From Boesenbergia rotunda (lineage: Eukaryota > Streptophyta > Magnoliopsida > Zingiberales > Zingiberaceae), in assembly GCA_024364735.1 (NCBI GenBank), contig JAGFNQ010005391.1, forward strand, positions 145,724 through 209,723: 64,000 nt of DNA, written 5' to 3'. Both the position numbers and the translations under genes were made by a program. Below the pieces are notes generated by a model that saw only the letters and a list, made by a program, of their open reading frames with translations, ran no database searches and was not told where the DNA came from. Of this stretch, positions 21,787 to 31,413 are shown in pieces. Within the stretch, counting starts at the first letter, position 1; the number at the start of each line of letters is the position of its first letter.

Positions 21787-22864
21787 CCCCACCGCTCTCT
21801 CCCTCTCTGAATTTTTCTCTTCTCCTCTCTAACCTAAGGCGCCGACAGTGGTAGGGAAGAAGAGGGCTACCTCTTCTTCTCCTCTTGCTTTCTTCTCATC
21901 CCCAAGCTCGCATTGGATCACAGAGCAAGGGAGGAGGAGACCTCGACCCTTGGTGGTGTGTGGCTGAGCTAGGAAGGAGGGGAAGCTGGCGGTGCAATGT
22001 GGGAGTCGGCGCCGGCACTGGAGGAGAAATAGAGCTTCTCTTCTCCTTCTTTCCCAGTCTATTCTTCTCCATCTTCAGCTGCAGACACACACAAGACAAG
22101 GAGGAGTTCTCTTCTCCTTTGTGGCGTGCGAAAGGAAGGGAGCAAGAAGCTTGGAGCACCGGCGAGGGAGGCGGTTCTCTTGGCGTTTGTCGTCGGAAAA
22201 AGGAGAAGCCTGAGGAGTTATTCTTCCTTGTGGATTTGTTGCCGCGAGGAGGGGAGAGGTAGAGGAGGTTGGCTCGGGTGGAGGTGATGAAGAAGAGCTC
22301 TTCTTCTTGATCTTGTTTTCCTCTTCCTTAAGGGACGCCGGCGGGAGCCAAACCCTAACCCTAGGGTTTGGAGTTGGCGCAAAGAAAGGAATAAGAGAAG
22401 GGATTGATTTGAGGCCTTGGTGACTTCGCGTCTTGGAAGATCATTGCCCACACGACGTCCAGGAGGGGAGTGTCATAAGATAGAAGACTGCGAGGTAAAC
22501 GGTGAGGTATATTTCTCCCGAGCTCCATTTTTTCTTATCACATATTTTATTTGTGCCATTATGTTTTGCTTCCTCATTTTATGTAAGTTAGTTTATAGTT
22601 AATAATTAACTAACTGGACCCTGATGATAAACACAAAAACCGGCGATCCTAATCGTTGTCTTTTCCGTGGTTAATTAATCCGGAAAGTTATAAGGCCTTA
22701 ACCTCGGTTTTGGCTAAGTTGTGACTTGGATTAATTAACACGACGACGAGTCGGTCGTTAGAAGGATGGGTCTCTATTCGGATTAAATTTTAATCCGTAG
22801 CCATAGAGAGATCTTTCAGATATGACCCCGTGGTTGTCTTAGAAACTGCCATGCCATACCTACA

Positions 22865-22869
22865 TACTC
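22865..22869 (+). repeat. Target site duplication TACTC, right copy
   Basis: Matches 20666-20670 and directly follows the Cop2-B solo LTR end. Confidence 0.92.
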
Positions 22870-25540
22870 ATCATCCGACTCAGAGGAGTCAAGTGCCTCA
22901 ATGGATAGCGACCAAGAGGCATATATGGTAAGAAAAATGAGAAAAGCCTTTAAAAGTTTTTCTAACAAATCTTATGGTAGGTAAAACTCAAAAGGGAAGG
23001 GCAAGGAAAGAGAGGTCATTTGCTACAATTGCCAAAAGGGAAGGGCACATGAGGAATGAGTGTCCACTCTTGAAGAAGTAGGAGAAAAAGAAGGATGAAA
23101 AGAAGAAATCAAAGGAAAAAAGGAAAGAAGGACACATGTCTAAAAGCAACATGGGATGATCCGTCATCATCAGAGGAGGAAGAAGATCATGTGTCTCATT
23201 TTGCATTGATGGGAGTGGACAATCTAGCATCATCAGAAAATGAAATGAGCTCAAGCGACGATGAAAGAGGGAGCTCGAGTGAAGGGGGAGACCAATCCTC
23301 GGATTCGGACGTCTTAGTAAGTGAGGTATACAACATACCCACTTCTACTCTTGTAAAAATAATTTCAAGCACTAATGATGATTTGGTTAAGGCTAGAAAG
23401 AAGATTAAGGATTTCAAAAATGAAATTCGCATGCTAAATTAGAATCCATGAAAATTATGGACAATGTGCATGATTCTTCTTCTATTTCAAATGACTCATT
23501 TCTAGAAAAGGAAAATAAGGAGTTAAGGAAAAAGGTAGAAGATCTCACCAAGGCCCTTGGGAAGTTTCAAATCGGCTCAAAGAACCTTGACATGATTATT
23601 AATAGTCAAAGAGCCGCGTATAACAAGGTCGGGATAGGGTATAGACACAAAACCAAGGAAGTGATATTTGTTTCTCTTATGGGAAGGAAGGGTGCCCCTA
23701 GGAAGCAATGTGTTAGAGGAAATGTTAAGAAGACATGGGTACCTAAGAAATACTTAAATGATGTTTGTGGATCTAGCATTTGGGTATCAAAAGATTGTGT
23801 TTTTCATGTTATTTAAGTAAAGGAGAAGAAGAGCTAAAAAATGTGGATAGTGGATAGCGGATGCTCATGGCATATGACCGGTGATGTAAGCAAATTCTCC
23901 ACCATTAGCTATCTAAGCGAAGGAACGGTGTCTTTCGGTAATAGTGGAAAACTTAAGATAATAGGTAGAGGCACAATTGAGGTATCTCCTATAATCACAA
24001 TTCATAAAGTGCTTCTAATTAAGGATATGGAATTTAACTTGCTTAGTGTGAGTCAACTATGTGATGTCGTGTATAGAGTGCAGTTTCATGCAATAAAATG
24101 TTTGATTAGACACAATAGCTCCGAAAATATCATGTTAGAAGGATATAGGGAAGCAAATATATATTATCTTAATCTCTCATATGCTTCTAACATTTCTACC
24201 AAGTGTGTCATGTCCAAAGAAGAAGAAGGATGACTATTGCATCGGAGGCTTGGTCACATCAACATGAGGAACATAGCAAGAGTGGCCAAGATGGAATTGG
24301 TGAAAGGGCTACCGATGATCAAGTATGAAATGAACAAAATATGTGATGCATGCCAAGAGGGTAAGCAAACTAAGTCATCACATAAATGTAAAACCATAAC
24401 TACTACTTCTCTACCTTTGGAGTTATTGCATTTAGATTTATTTGATTGTCATAGTACTCCTTTGAATAGTAGGAAGTAAATATTGCTTGGTAATTGTCGA
24501 TGATTTTTCTATATATACTTGGGTGTATTTCATGAGACATAAGGATGAGACTCTAGAGATATTTGTAGGCTTTAGTAAATGGGTTGAAAATGAGAAACAT
24601 CTCAAAATCAACCGAATTAGAAGTGATCATGGTGGAGAGTTTGAAAATTCAAACTTCTCTCATTTTTGTCTAGAGAATGGGTACCAACATAAATTTTCAA
24701 GTCCAAGAACCTCACAACAAAATGGTGTTGTACAAAGAAGGAATAGGGCTTTACAAGAAGCGGCTAGGACTATGCTTAATGCATACTCCCTACCAAGCTA
24801 TTTTTGGTCGGAAGGGGTAAATACCGCTTGCTACATCCAAAAATGGGGTTTAATTAATAGTTTTTTAAGAAATACACCTTTTGAATTGTGGAATGAGAGA
24901 ATTCCTCAAATTCACTACTTTAGAGTTTTTGGATGTAAGGTCTATATTTTGAACACTAAGGATGATTTAAGAATGTTTGAGTCTAAGGCGGATGAAGGGA
25001 TCTTAGTTGGATATTCATCCACTAGTAGAGGGTATAGATGTGGGATCGTTTAGAATCGATAGAGGGGGTGAATATCGATAAAATCTTTTCGGATTAAAAA
25101 GAGCAATTACGCAGCGGAAAAATTCAAATCAATGCTAACACTTTGATTTTTAGTTGGTTCGGAGTCTAGATCGGCTCCTACTCCAAGGCCCACGGTCCTT
25201 GACCGTTTACGATGGACAATTCTATATTCCGAAAAAGTAGTGCAAAATGAGGTTCGAATACAAAATTTAATTACATCACTTAATAAACAATTATACCGAC
25301 GACCAGAGAAGATTTGTAGATCGGAGCCGCGGGTCGACGTTGGCACTTGAGACTTGAGCATGGAGTGTTTGGAGCAGAGCGCTTGAAAAAATTCGTTGGA
25401 AACAATTGTGTTCAGAAGAAAGGGGGTGAACCCCTATTTATACTGCTTGCTTGGGCGACTGTGTTGAAGGGGGCAACTAACACGTAGCCTGTTCTACATG
25501 AATCCTCATCCGCAGACTTGGCCAGCGCGTATCCCTTCAA

Positions 25541-25700
25541 CTGGGGCACCTGAGATGACTGGGGCGCCTCTATCAACACAGGCGCCTCATTTGCTGATGT
25601 GGAGGCTTGCTTCGAGACTGCATGGAAATAGCCCTTCTTGGACACCTGTCACCATACAAGCGTCTGTATGATCAGGCGCATGACTCCATTCAGGCGCTTG
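25541..25700 (-). promoter_or_regulatory. Iterated AGGCGCCT-type palindromes in Sire-B U3
   Basis: Perfect GGCGCC occurs at 25563-25568 and 25581-25586. One-step variants are GGCACC (25545), AGGCGCAT (about 25674) and AGGCGCTT (about 25692). The block lies about 100-260 bp upstream of the reverse TATA box, the same place as the CAGTCGACTG cluster in Sire-A but with a different core sequence. Confidence 0.65.
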
Positions 25701-26029
25701 GGTGCAGAAAACGTTCAACCTTTGTTCCTACAACCAGGGTTAGTTCCAAAACACAAATAATAAACAAATAATATATAAGTTAAGCACAATTAACAACCTG
25801 AGCTGTCTTGGTTCTGACTTTGGGCTTCCGAAATGGAACCCTATGTCGAACGGATACCTAGTATTCCCTCCTATGGGGAACGCGTCCTGACCTACTCCTC
25901 TCAGGAGAGTTTACCTTTTTGCCAACTGGCTCCTTCGATTGGACTTTTGCCCAATCCTCCGGATCAGGTCTTCGTGCCCAGTCCGCAACCAAGACTTATT
26001 GCCCAACCCTCGGTCAGGTCTTCGGTGCC

Positions 26030-26034
26030 CACCC
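26030..26034 (+). repeat. Target site duplication CACCC, left copy
   Basis: CACCC at 26030-26034 is repeated at 28346-28350, exactly flanking Cop2-C. Confidence 0.9.
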
Positions 26035-28345
26035 TGTTAGGATGTATACTAAAAGCTTTGCCTTTTGGATAAGGATACATCTACATTTTAAAGAGAAACA
26101 GAAATCACACAGTGCATGTTCAGGATTACGTTTATATTGGTATGTGCACTAAATGTCTAATGCTTGGCATTGAAGATAACAAGGTGCATGGTGTCGCATA
26201 GAAGATCATGTTCTCATGTACCTTGCCGAAGCATAAGAAAGAGACTCACAACCGAGATGGAGTTGGACAAACCAATCGAAATGGTTGTAGTATAATCGGG
26301 TGTGGTTTATCTTAACCATGAGATTACACTAGTGTACTTTGTGTACATTGAGTAGGACCAAAAGAGAGGTCATCCAAATTTTGTATTGTCCTAGTAAATT
26401 AGATTAGACCTCGGATGATATTATGGAGTACGATCTCTGAATGCCGAAATAATGGCGGGCATATATTATTAATAATTGTTTCTTTGATTTACCAATGGGC
26501 GAGATCTATTCTGTTAGATCGATAGACCCGGTAAGTTGGGAAATAATATTAATAATATGATGCGTCGTTGAATTATTGACGGAATCCGTGTCCTGGTGAG
26601 TTAGGGTAATGATGCCCCCTTGGTGAGCTCAAGAGGATCACCATGCCAAATCTTGCAAGTGGACTATGGTCCGGCATGCCGAAAAGGTTAAGTGGTACTA
26701 ACCAAGGATCAAGAAGATAATTAATTTGATTATCAGTAAATTGAATTAATTATCGGGCATGCGATATCTTAAACACGGGGAGATGGACTGCTTGTAATAG
26801 GTGGAGCCCATATGAAAATATGGGGGTTGGTGAGAAAGTACAATGGGATCCTTTAGTGGAATGGATCTCCATTTAATGGATCAGGTTTGGATCCATTAGA
26901 GGGCCAAGAACCAACTCCTCCTCATGGTCCCTATCCTAGCCCAATAAAGCCCCATTAGAGTCATGATAAAAGAACAGATTAATTAAGGAATTAATTTCGA
27001 ATTAATTTAATTATTAATTTCAAAATTAATTAAATAATTAATCAAGGATTAATTAAGGAATTAATTTGGGATTAATTAATCTCGAAATTAATTAAGGAAT
27101 TAATCAAAGAATAATTATGGAATTATTCTATATAAAAATTTGGATGGAATAATTAAAGGAGTTAATCATGAGATTAATTATGGAATTATTCTATAATTTT
27201 TATATAATCAATCCAATTTTCCAATTAAATTAACTAATCCTCCCTATATAAACCCAACCCCTCTCCCTCTCTCTCTCCCTTAATCAATTAACCCTCTCTT
27301 AAAGGACTTGGGCGCCGACGAGAAGAAGAAAGAAGAGAGGAGGATGCTCCTCGGGTTTTCTTGATCTCTTGGGCGTGTAGGACCAGGAGGAGAGGGAGGC
27401 ACATGGTGGTGATTGGCTGGAAGCAAAGGGGCGGGTGGAAGCTGGCCACCGGCTGGCTTCTTGGAGCTTGCGGCGTCGGCGGCAAGGAGGAAGGAGAAGG
27501 CAACTCTCCTTCCCTCTTCATCCTTGTTCTCTTCTTCCCCCCTCACGGTGAGCTCCTCCTCTGCGTGCGCAAGCAAGGAGCAAGGAGAAGGAGTCACCGC
27601 TGGCCGGAAAACAAGGGGTGTCTTCTTGTTTTGACGTCGGCGGTGAGGAGGGAGGATTTGAGTGTTCCGGTGGGTTTAGGGAAGAAGAAGGAGCTTGTTC
27701 GGCTTCTTCTTCCCTTGCATCATCTTCCCAGCAGTCCCTTGAAGCTTCCTCTTGGTCGGCCAGAGCTGAGAGCTCGAGGTGGTCGGCGGCGAGAAGAGGA
27801 AAGGAGGGAAGAGGGAGTAGCCGAAACCCTAACTAAGGTTTTGCAATCAAGAGGAAGAGGGTTGAAGAAGAAGGATTGATTCAAAGGCCTTGGTGACTCC
27901 ACGACTTGGGTCATCGTCTCCCGCACGACGTCCAAGTGGGCTAATTCATACGATAGAAGACTATGAGGTAAACGGCGAGGTATAATTCTCCCGGGCTCAG
28001 TTTTTGTTATGCTATATTTATTTGTGCCATTGTGCTTTGTCTTGTGATTTCATGCGTGTTTAATTATTATTTAGACTGGAAATCTTAGATAATAATAATT
28101 AACTGGACCCCGAAGATAAACACAAAAATAGGCGATCTAAATCATCGTCTTTGCCGTCGTTTGCTAATCCGGAAAGTTACAAAGCCTTTTGGCTAAGTTG
28201 TAACTTGGACTAACTAACACGACGACGAATCGGTCGTTATAGGGATGGTGCTCTATTCGGATTAAATTTTTAATCCGTGGCTATAGAGAGGTCTCTCGGA
28301 TACGACCACGTGGTTGTCTTGGAAACCACCAAGGGATAACCAACA
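26035..28345 (+). mobile_element. Cop2-C: solo LTR in Sire-B LTR
   Basis: Starts TGTTAGGATGTATACTAAA, ends ATAACCAACA, 2311 bp, with perfect CACCC duplications and no internal region. It is collinear with Cop2-B. Differences include a longer TTAATTAA-type block (about 26976-27200). The TATA box is TATATAAA at 27245-27252. The GC- and purine-rich leader at about 27300-27880 contains chance open frames on both strands. Confidence 0.93.
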
Positions 28346-28350
28346 CACCC
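28346..28350 (+). repeat. Target site duplication CACCC, right copy
   Basis: Matches 26030-26034 and directly follows the end of Cop2-C. Confidence 0.9.
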
Positions 28351-28607
28351 CTCAGCCAGGACTTATTGCCCAATTCCTCGAATCAGGACATCGTTCCCAG
28401 TCCGCGACCTGGACTTATTGCCCAACCCTGTGTCAGGACTTAGGTGTCCAGCTCTCGGCTAGGACTTATTGCCCAATTCTTAGAATCAAGACTTCGTGCC
28501 TAGTGTACCTAGGAGTTTTCCTGCAAACTTGAATAACTTCGTTAAATCACAATAAAATCTTAACATATCAAAACACAAGTTCGATCTTGGTTCTTCCGGC
28601 ACCAACA

Positions 28608-28620
28608 ATCTCCCACTTTT
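28608..28620 (-). other. Polypurine tract of Sire-B
   Basis: The minus strand reads AAAAAGTGGGAGAT immediately before the LTR start TGTTGG, the standard copia/Sirevirus polypurine tract. Confidence 0.82.
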
Positions 28621-28724
28621 TGATTTATGACAACCAGGTTAAAAAATTTAAGTTTAAATCATTTAAGGCATATATAACAAGCATGTTTATTCTATGAAAA
28701 TCACTTTAAAAAAATCATTACTAA

Positions 28725-28755
28725 GCTCCCACTTAAATAGACATTCTCCCCTTGA
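28725..28755 (-). other. Additional polypurine-tract motifs of Sire-B
   Basis: On the minus strand, AAGTGGGAGC (28725-28734) and AAGGGGAGAATG (about 28743-28755) repeat the PPT theme 120-145 bp upstream of the LTR. A fourth, GGCAAAGGGGGAGAG, lies at 29705-29719. Multiplied PPTs are a known Sirevirus trait. Confidence 0.65.
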
Positions 28756-28779
28756 CGCTTTCAAAGATATGCAGTTTTT

Positions 28780-29640
28780 TCAAAAAAAATCTAAGTGTTT
28801 AAATTTTGACTAAGTGTTTTGCAAAACCGAATAAAGCATTTGCATACTTACAAAGATTTTCCACTGAAAAAAAATTATTATGCTCTTGAAAAATCTCTTT
28901 GTAAAAACATTTGCACTTAGATAAATTTTGCTTTAGAAAATTTTTTCACGTTGAAAAAACATTTACTTAAAAAAAAATTTGTGCACTTAGAAAAATTTGA
29001 CTTCGAAAAATTTTGTGTACTTAGAAAATTTTGACTTAGAATAATTTTGCTTACATAGAAAAATGAAAATATTTTACTTAGAAACATTTGTGCATTTAGA
29101 AAAATATTTTACATAGAAAAATTTGTGCACATAGAAAAATACTTAGAAAAATTTGTGCACTTAAAAACAATTTTGTGCATTTAGAAAAGATTTTCAAAAA
29201 AAATTTGTGCTAAAAAAATTTACTTAGAAAAACTTGTGCACTTAACAAATATTTCACTTAGAAGGATTTAGTGCACTTAGAAAACTAATTTCACTTAGAA
29301 GGATTTTGTGCAGTTGAAAAAATTGTTACATTGAAAAATTCACTTAAAACAAATTTTGCACAAATTTTTCACTTAGAAAAATTTCACTAAATTTTGCACA
29401 AATTTTTCACATAGAAAAAGAAAAAAATTTCCAACTTAGCACTTAGAAAAGATTTTTTCATAAAGAAAATATTGTGAACTTAGAAAAATATTTTACTTTA
29501 CTTAAAGAAAATAGATTTTTACTTAAAGAAAATATTGTGCACTTAGAAAAAATATTTTACTTTACTTAAAGAAAATTTTGTGCACTTAGAAACAATTTTG
29601 TGCACTTAGAAAAATTTGGTGCACTTGAAAAATATTTAAT
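28780..29640 (-). repeat. Irregular A-rich array with CACTTAGAAAAATTTTGTG units
   Basis: The plus strand repeats TGTGCACTTAGAAAAATTTT-like units with variable spacing over some 860 bp (many GTGCACTTAGAAA instances at 28980-29640). It lies between the env-like remnant and the LTR of Sire-B and is non-coding. Variable unit length and lack of unique spacers exclude a CRISPR array. Confidence 0.75.
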
Positions 29641-29719
29641 TTTGAAAATTAAATTTTAACTTTACTTTTTTCAAAAAAATGAAAATTTTAATCTCTTCTT
29701 TTCTCTCTCCCCCTTTGCC

Positions 29720-30529
29720 ATATATCAAACAAAATTGATAGAAAACCAATTGCAAATCAATTTTGGATCAGAGCCAGTTAAAATTTTAAATACGTATTGA
29801 ACCAACTCTTAGTGAACCCAAGCAATGAACATCAATCCTATTAAACTAAACTTGTTTGGGTCATGTCTAACCCTGTTAGCTACTTACTAACCATTATACA
29901 ACAGTAGCTTTCACTAGGGTTAGTCAAGTTAAGCGATCTGATCAAGTTAGATTTTGTAAGCTTGAACACTTAACATGATTGTTGTTCAATTGTATTTATC
30001 GCCCCAACTACTCTAGATGCATTGACTTAAAGCATCTTGAGTCAAGGCATAGACCTAAGCATCTCAACCTAGTCTAGGTTTTCAATCAAAGTGTCCTAAT
30101 GTGTTTGTGAGATGTTAGCTTCTAGGTCTATAGGTGCATGCAATTCTAGGGTTAATGCCTAGGCTAAGTCCATTTGCTTAGAATGCCCTAGTTTTAAAGG
30201 GGGTAATTTATGAAAAATCTAAGTCAGAAAATAATTTTGAAATTCAAGACTTAAGAAATAGATATTTCAAAGAAATATGAAATACTAATTTTTGAAAAAA
30301 ATTGAAAATACAAAAGATTTTTGAAAAGAAATTAGAATAGTTCTATTCTACTAAGCACAACCCTTAAGTATGATGACGCAAATAAATAAATAGCCAAATA
30401 TGAAACTGATAAATAAATGAAGGTCAACAGGTCAACACAAGATCAAACCTAGTCAACAGCATAGTGTGAGTGAACAAGTCTGCTCTACAGAGTAGGGAAA
30501 GTCAGATAACTAGAAATATAACTCATGTC
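29720..30529. other. Non-coding Sire-B spacer
   Basis: About 0.8 kb of AT-rich sequence between the A-rich array with its PPT cluster and the env-like remnant. No reading frame, repeat array or RNA gene was recognised. It is most likely the untranslated 3' region of Sire-B. Confidence 0.5.
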
Positions 30530-31413
30530 TAGGAAGAAGGGCCAGGGGCCAAAATGGATAGGGGTGCCAGGACTGAAACATAGGCATCATCTTGTCATGA
30601 CGGGCCTAGTTTGCATCGTGTTCGACCTGATGGGTGTCCATGTACTTGACGTGAAGGGCCTCCATCTTCTCTTGGAGATTGTGGACCTCCGTCTGTAATA
30701 GTGTCAAGCGCTGGTCGGTAGTCGGTGGTGGAGGCTCTCATAAATGCTCCTCAATCTCAGTGGCAAGATCAGCTACGTCGAAGTCTACCTCATCGTCCGA
30801 ATCAACCTGGTGTTGAGCCCCTCATCGTCTCCACGACAGAACCCCGGTGGCCGAGATATCTGTGGCCGCTAAAGAAAAGTTCCTAGCTCCTATCACATCA
30901 AACTTGGTCATAGTATTGACCTCCCCAATAGTGATGTCGCGACCCTGGTGATGAAGGAGGGAAGTGAGAATGCGACAATAGGGCATGCGTACTCGAGAAT
31001 GGGTGGATATGCTAAACGCATAAATGATCGTCTGGAACATGTGGAGACCAATGTCTACGTCCAGATGGTGGACCATCGCATATAGAAGAAAAGTGTGGAA
31101 GGGTTGCATAGCTGCAACATCTCTTGTAGTCAATGGAAGAACGCAACGGACTAGGACTCTATAGAGGGCGTAATCCTGAATGTGTAGATCGGTGGACTGA
31201 AATCTCTGAACCGTTGGATCTCTCGCATCTCAAAAAAAAATAGGAATAGAGAGTGTCAAGGGTGATATGTGAATAGGGGGAATCAAAGAGAAGGTCTGTC
31301 GGAGGATAACAGCAAAAAGTGGACTGAGAAGGTCGTAGTCCAAGAAACCGGTTAAATAGAGTGGGTGTGATAGTAAGTGGGATGGTCTGTACTGTGGTAG
31401 TGTAACAAAAGTC
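30530..31413 (-). pseudogene. Sire-B env-like / plant-transposon-protein-type ORF remnant
   Basis: Read on the minus strand from 31413, cut at its N-terminal side by Cop1-C. The first part (31413 to about 31190) contains LFNRFLGLRPSQSTFCCYPP. A one-base shift near 31190 leads to the second part (to about 30822), with LTTRDVAAMQPFHTFLLYAM and RVRMPYCRILTSLLHHQG. The tail (about 30820-30540) reads as acidic then coiled-coil-like (LLQTEVHNLQEKMEAL) with stops. The middle resembles the plant transposon protein domain found in an extra ORF of some plant retrotransposons. Position between pol and 3' LTR fits the Sirevirus env-like ORF. No transmembrane segment was seen, so an envelope role is not supported by sequence. 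Confidence 0.6.

Larger units (their letters stand above)
20671..22864 (+). mobile_element. Cop2-B: solo LTR in Sire-A gag
   Basis: Begins TGTTAGGATGTATACTAAA and ends CCTACA, flanked by perfect TACTC duplications and without internal sequence, so it is a solo LTR of 2194 bp. It is homologous to 26035-28345 and to the truncated 3' LTR at 48792. Inside it are iterated TTAATTAAGGAATTAAT units (about 21596-21712), a TATA box TATATAAA at 21779-21786, and a GC- and purine-rich transcribed segment (about 21830-22480) whose chance reading frames are not genes. Confidence 0.93.
18999..25038 (+). mobile_element. Sire-A: Sirevirus-type copia element, 3' part missing
   Basis: 5' LTR (18999-19899), PBS, gag, protease and integrase in the forward direction, ending abruptly inside integrase at 25038 where the reverse Sire-B LTR begins. 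Sirevirus assignment rests on the gag N terminus (MTFQEGYSTAQPPFFDG), the long acidic Ser/Glu-rich gag tail after the zinc knuckle, and iterated palindromes in the LTR. The candidate left target site is GATCA (18994-18998). The other end is not in the window. A Cop2 solo LTR splits its gag. Confidence 0.85.
19956..25038 (+). pseudogene. Sire-A gag-pol, interrupted by a solo LTR and truncated
   Basis: The ATG at 19956 begins the Sirevirus gag N terminus. Stops at about 20099 and 20193 break it. The UBN2 domain is readable at 20219-20640. A Cop2 solo LTR (20671-22864) interrupts a Ser-rich segment, and the frame resumes after the TSD. The zinc knuckle (about 23021-23065) carries a frame disturbance. 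Next come a Lys-rich then acidic Ser/Glu tail (about 23085-23330), a coiled-coil-like ELRKKVEDLTKALGKF segment (about 23515) and the protease DSGCSWHMTGD (about 23850). GAG-pre-integrase (24237) has an HHCC region. Integrase has RSDHGGEFEN, but the catalytic Glu of the NGVVERxNR motif is Gln (NGVVQRRNR, about 24723). The frame is cut at 25038; RT and RNase H are absent from the window. Confidence 0.88.
25039..28607 (-). repeat. Sire-B 3' LTR, split by a Cop2 solo LTR
   Basis: On the minus strand it begins TGTTGGTGCCGGAAG at 28607, just after the polypurine tract, and ends CGATCCCACA at 25039. Without the Cop2-C insertion and one TSD copy it is about 1.25 kb. It has a reverse TATA box (TATAAATA, plus-strand 25435-25442), GGCGCC-type palindromes upstream of that box (25541-25700), and CAGGACTTATTGCCCAAC-like repeats (about 25960-26030 and 28350-28500). 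Confidence 0.8.
25039..31413 (-). mobile_element. Sire-B: reverse Sirevirus 3' end (LTR, PPT cluster, env-like ORF)
   Basis: On the minus strand, reading from 31413 to 25039: an env-like ORF remnant, an A/T-rich spacer with several polypurine tracts, and a 3' LTR. The insertion cut the Sire-A integrase at 25038 (candidate TSD ATAGA, 25034-25038). Its own upstream part is cut at 31413 by Cop1-C. Multiple polypurine tracts upstream of the 3' LTR and an extra ORF after pol are Sirevirus hallmarks. Confidence 0.8.

Noticed and set aside
21885..22262. GC-rich open frames in Cop2-B (and 27361-27879 in Cop2-C), on both strands.
   Set aside because: They fall in the low-complexity purine-rich leader after the TATA box. 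Frames differ between the two LTRs and the residue composition is biased; chance ORFs.
25039..28607. Sire-B LTR as a solo LTR with target duplication.
   Set aside because: The right flank is a polypurine tract followed by internal sequence, and the flanks ATAGA and ATCTC do not match, so it is a 3' LTR, not a solo LTR.
28780..29640. CRISPR-like array of repeated GTGCACTTAGAAA words.
   Set aside because: No constant repeat length, no unique spacers, no cas genes, and a eukaryotic retroelement context.
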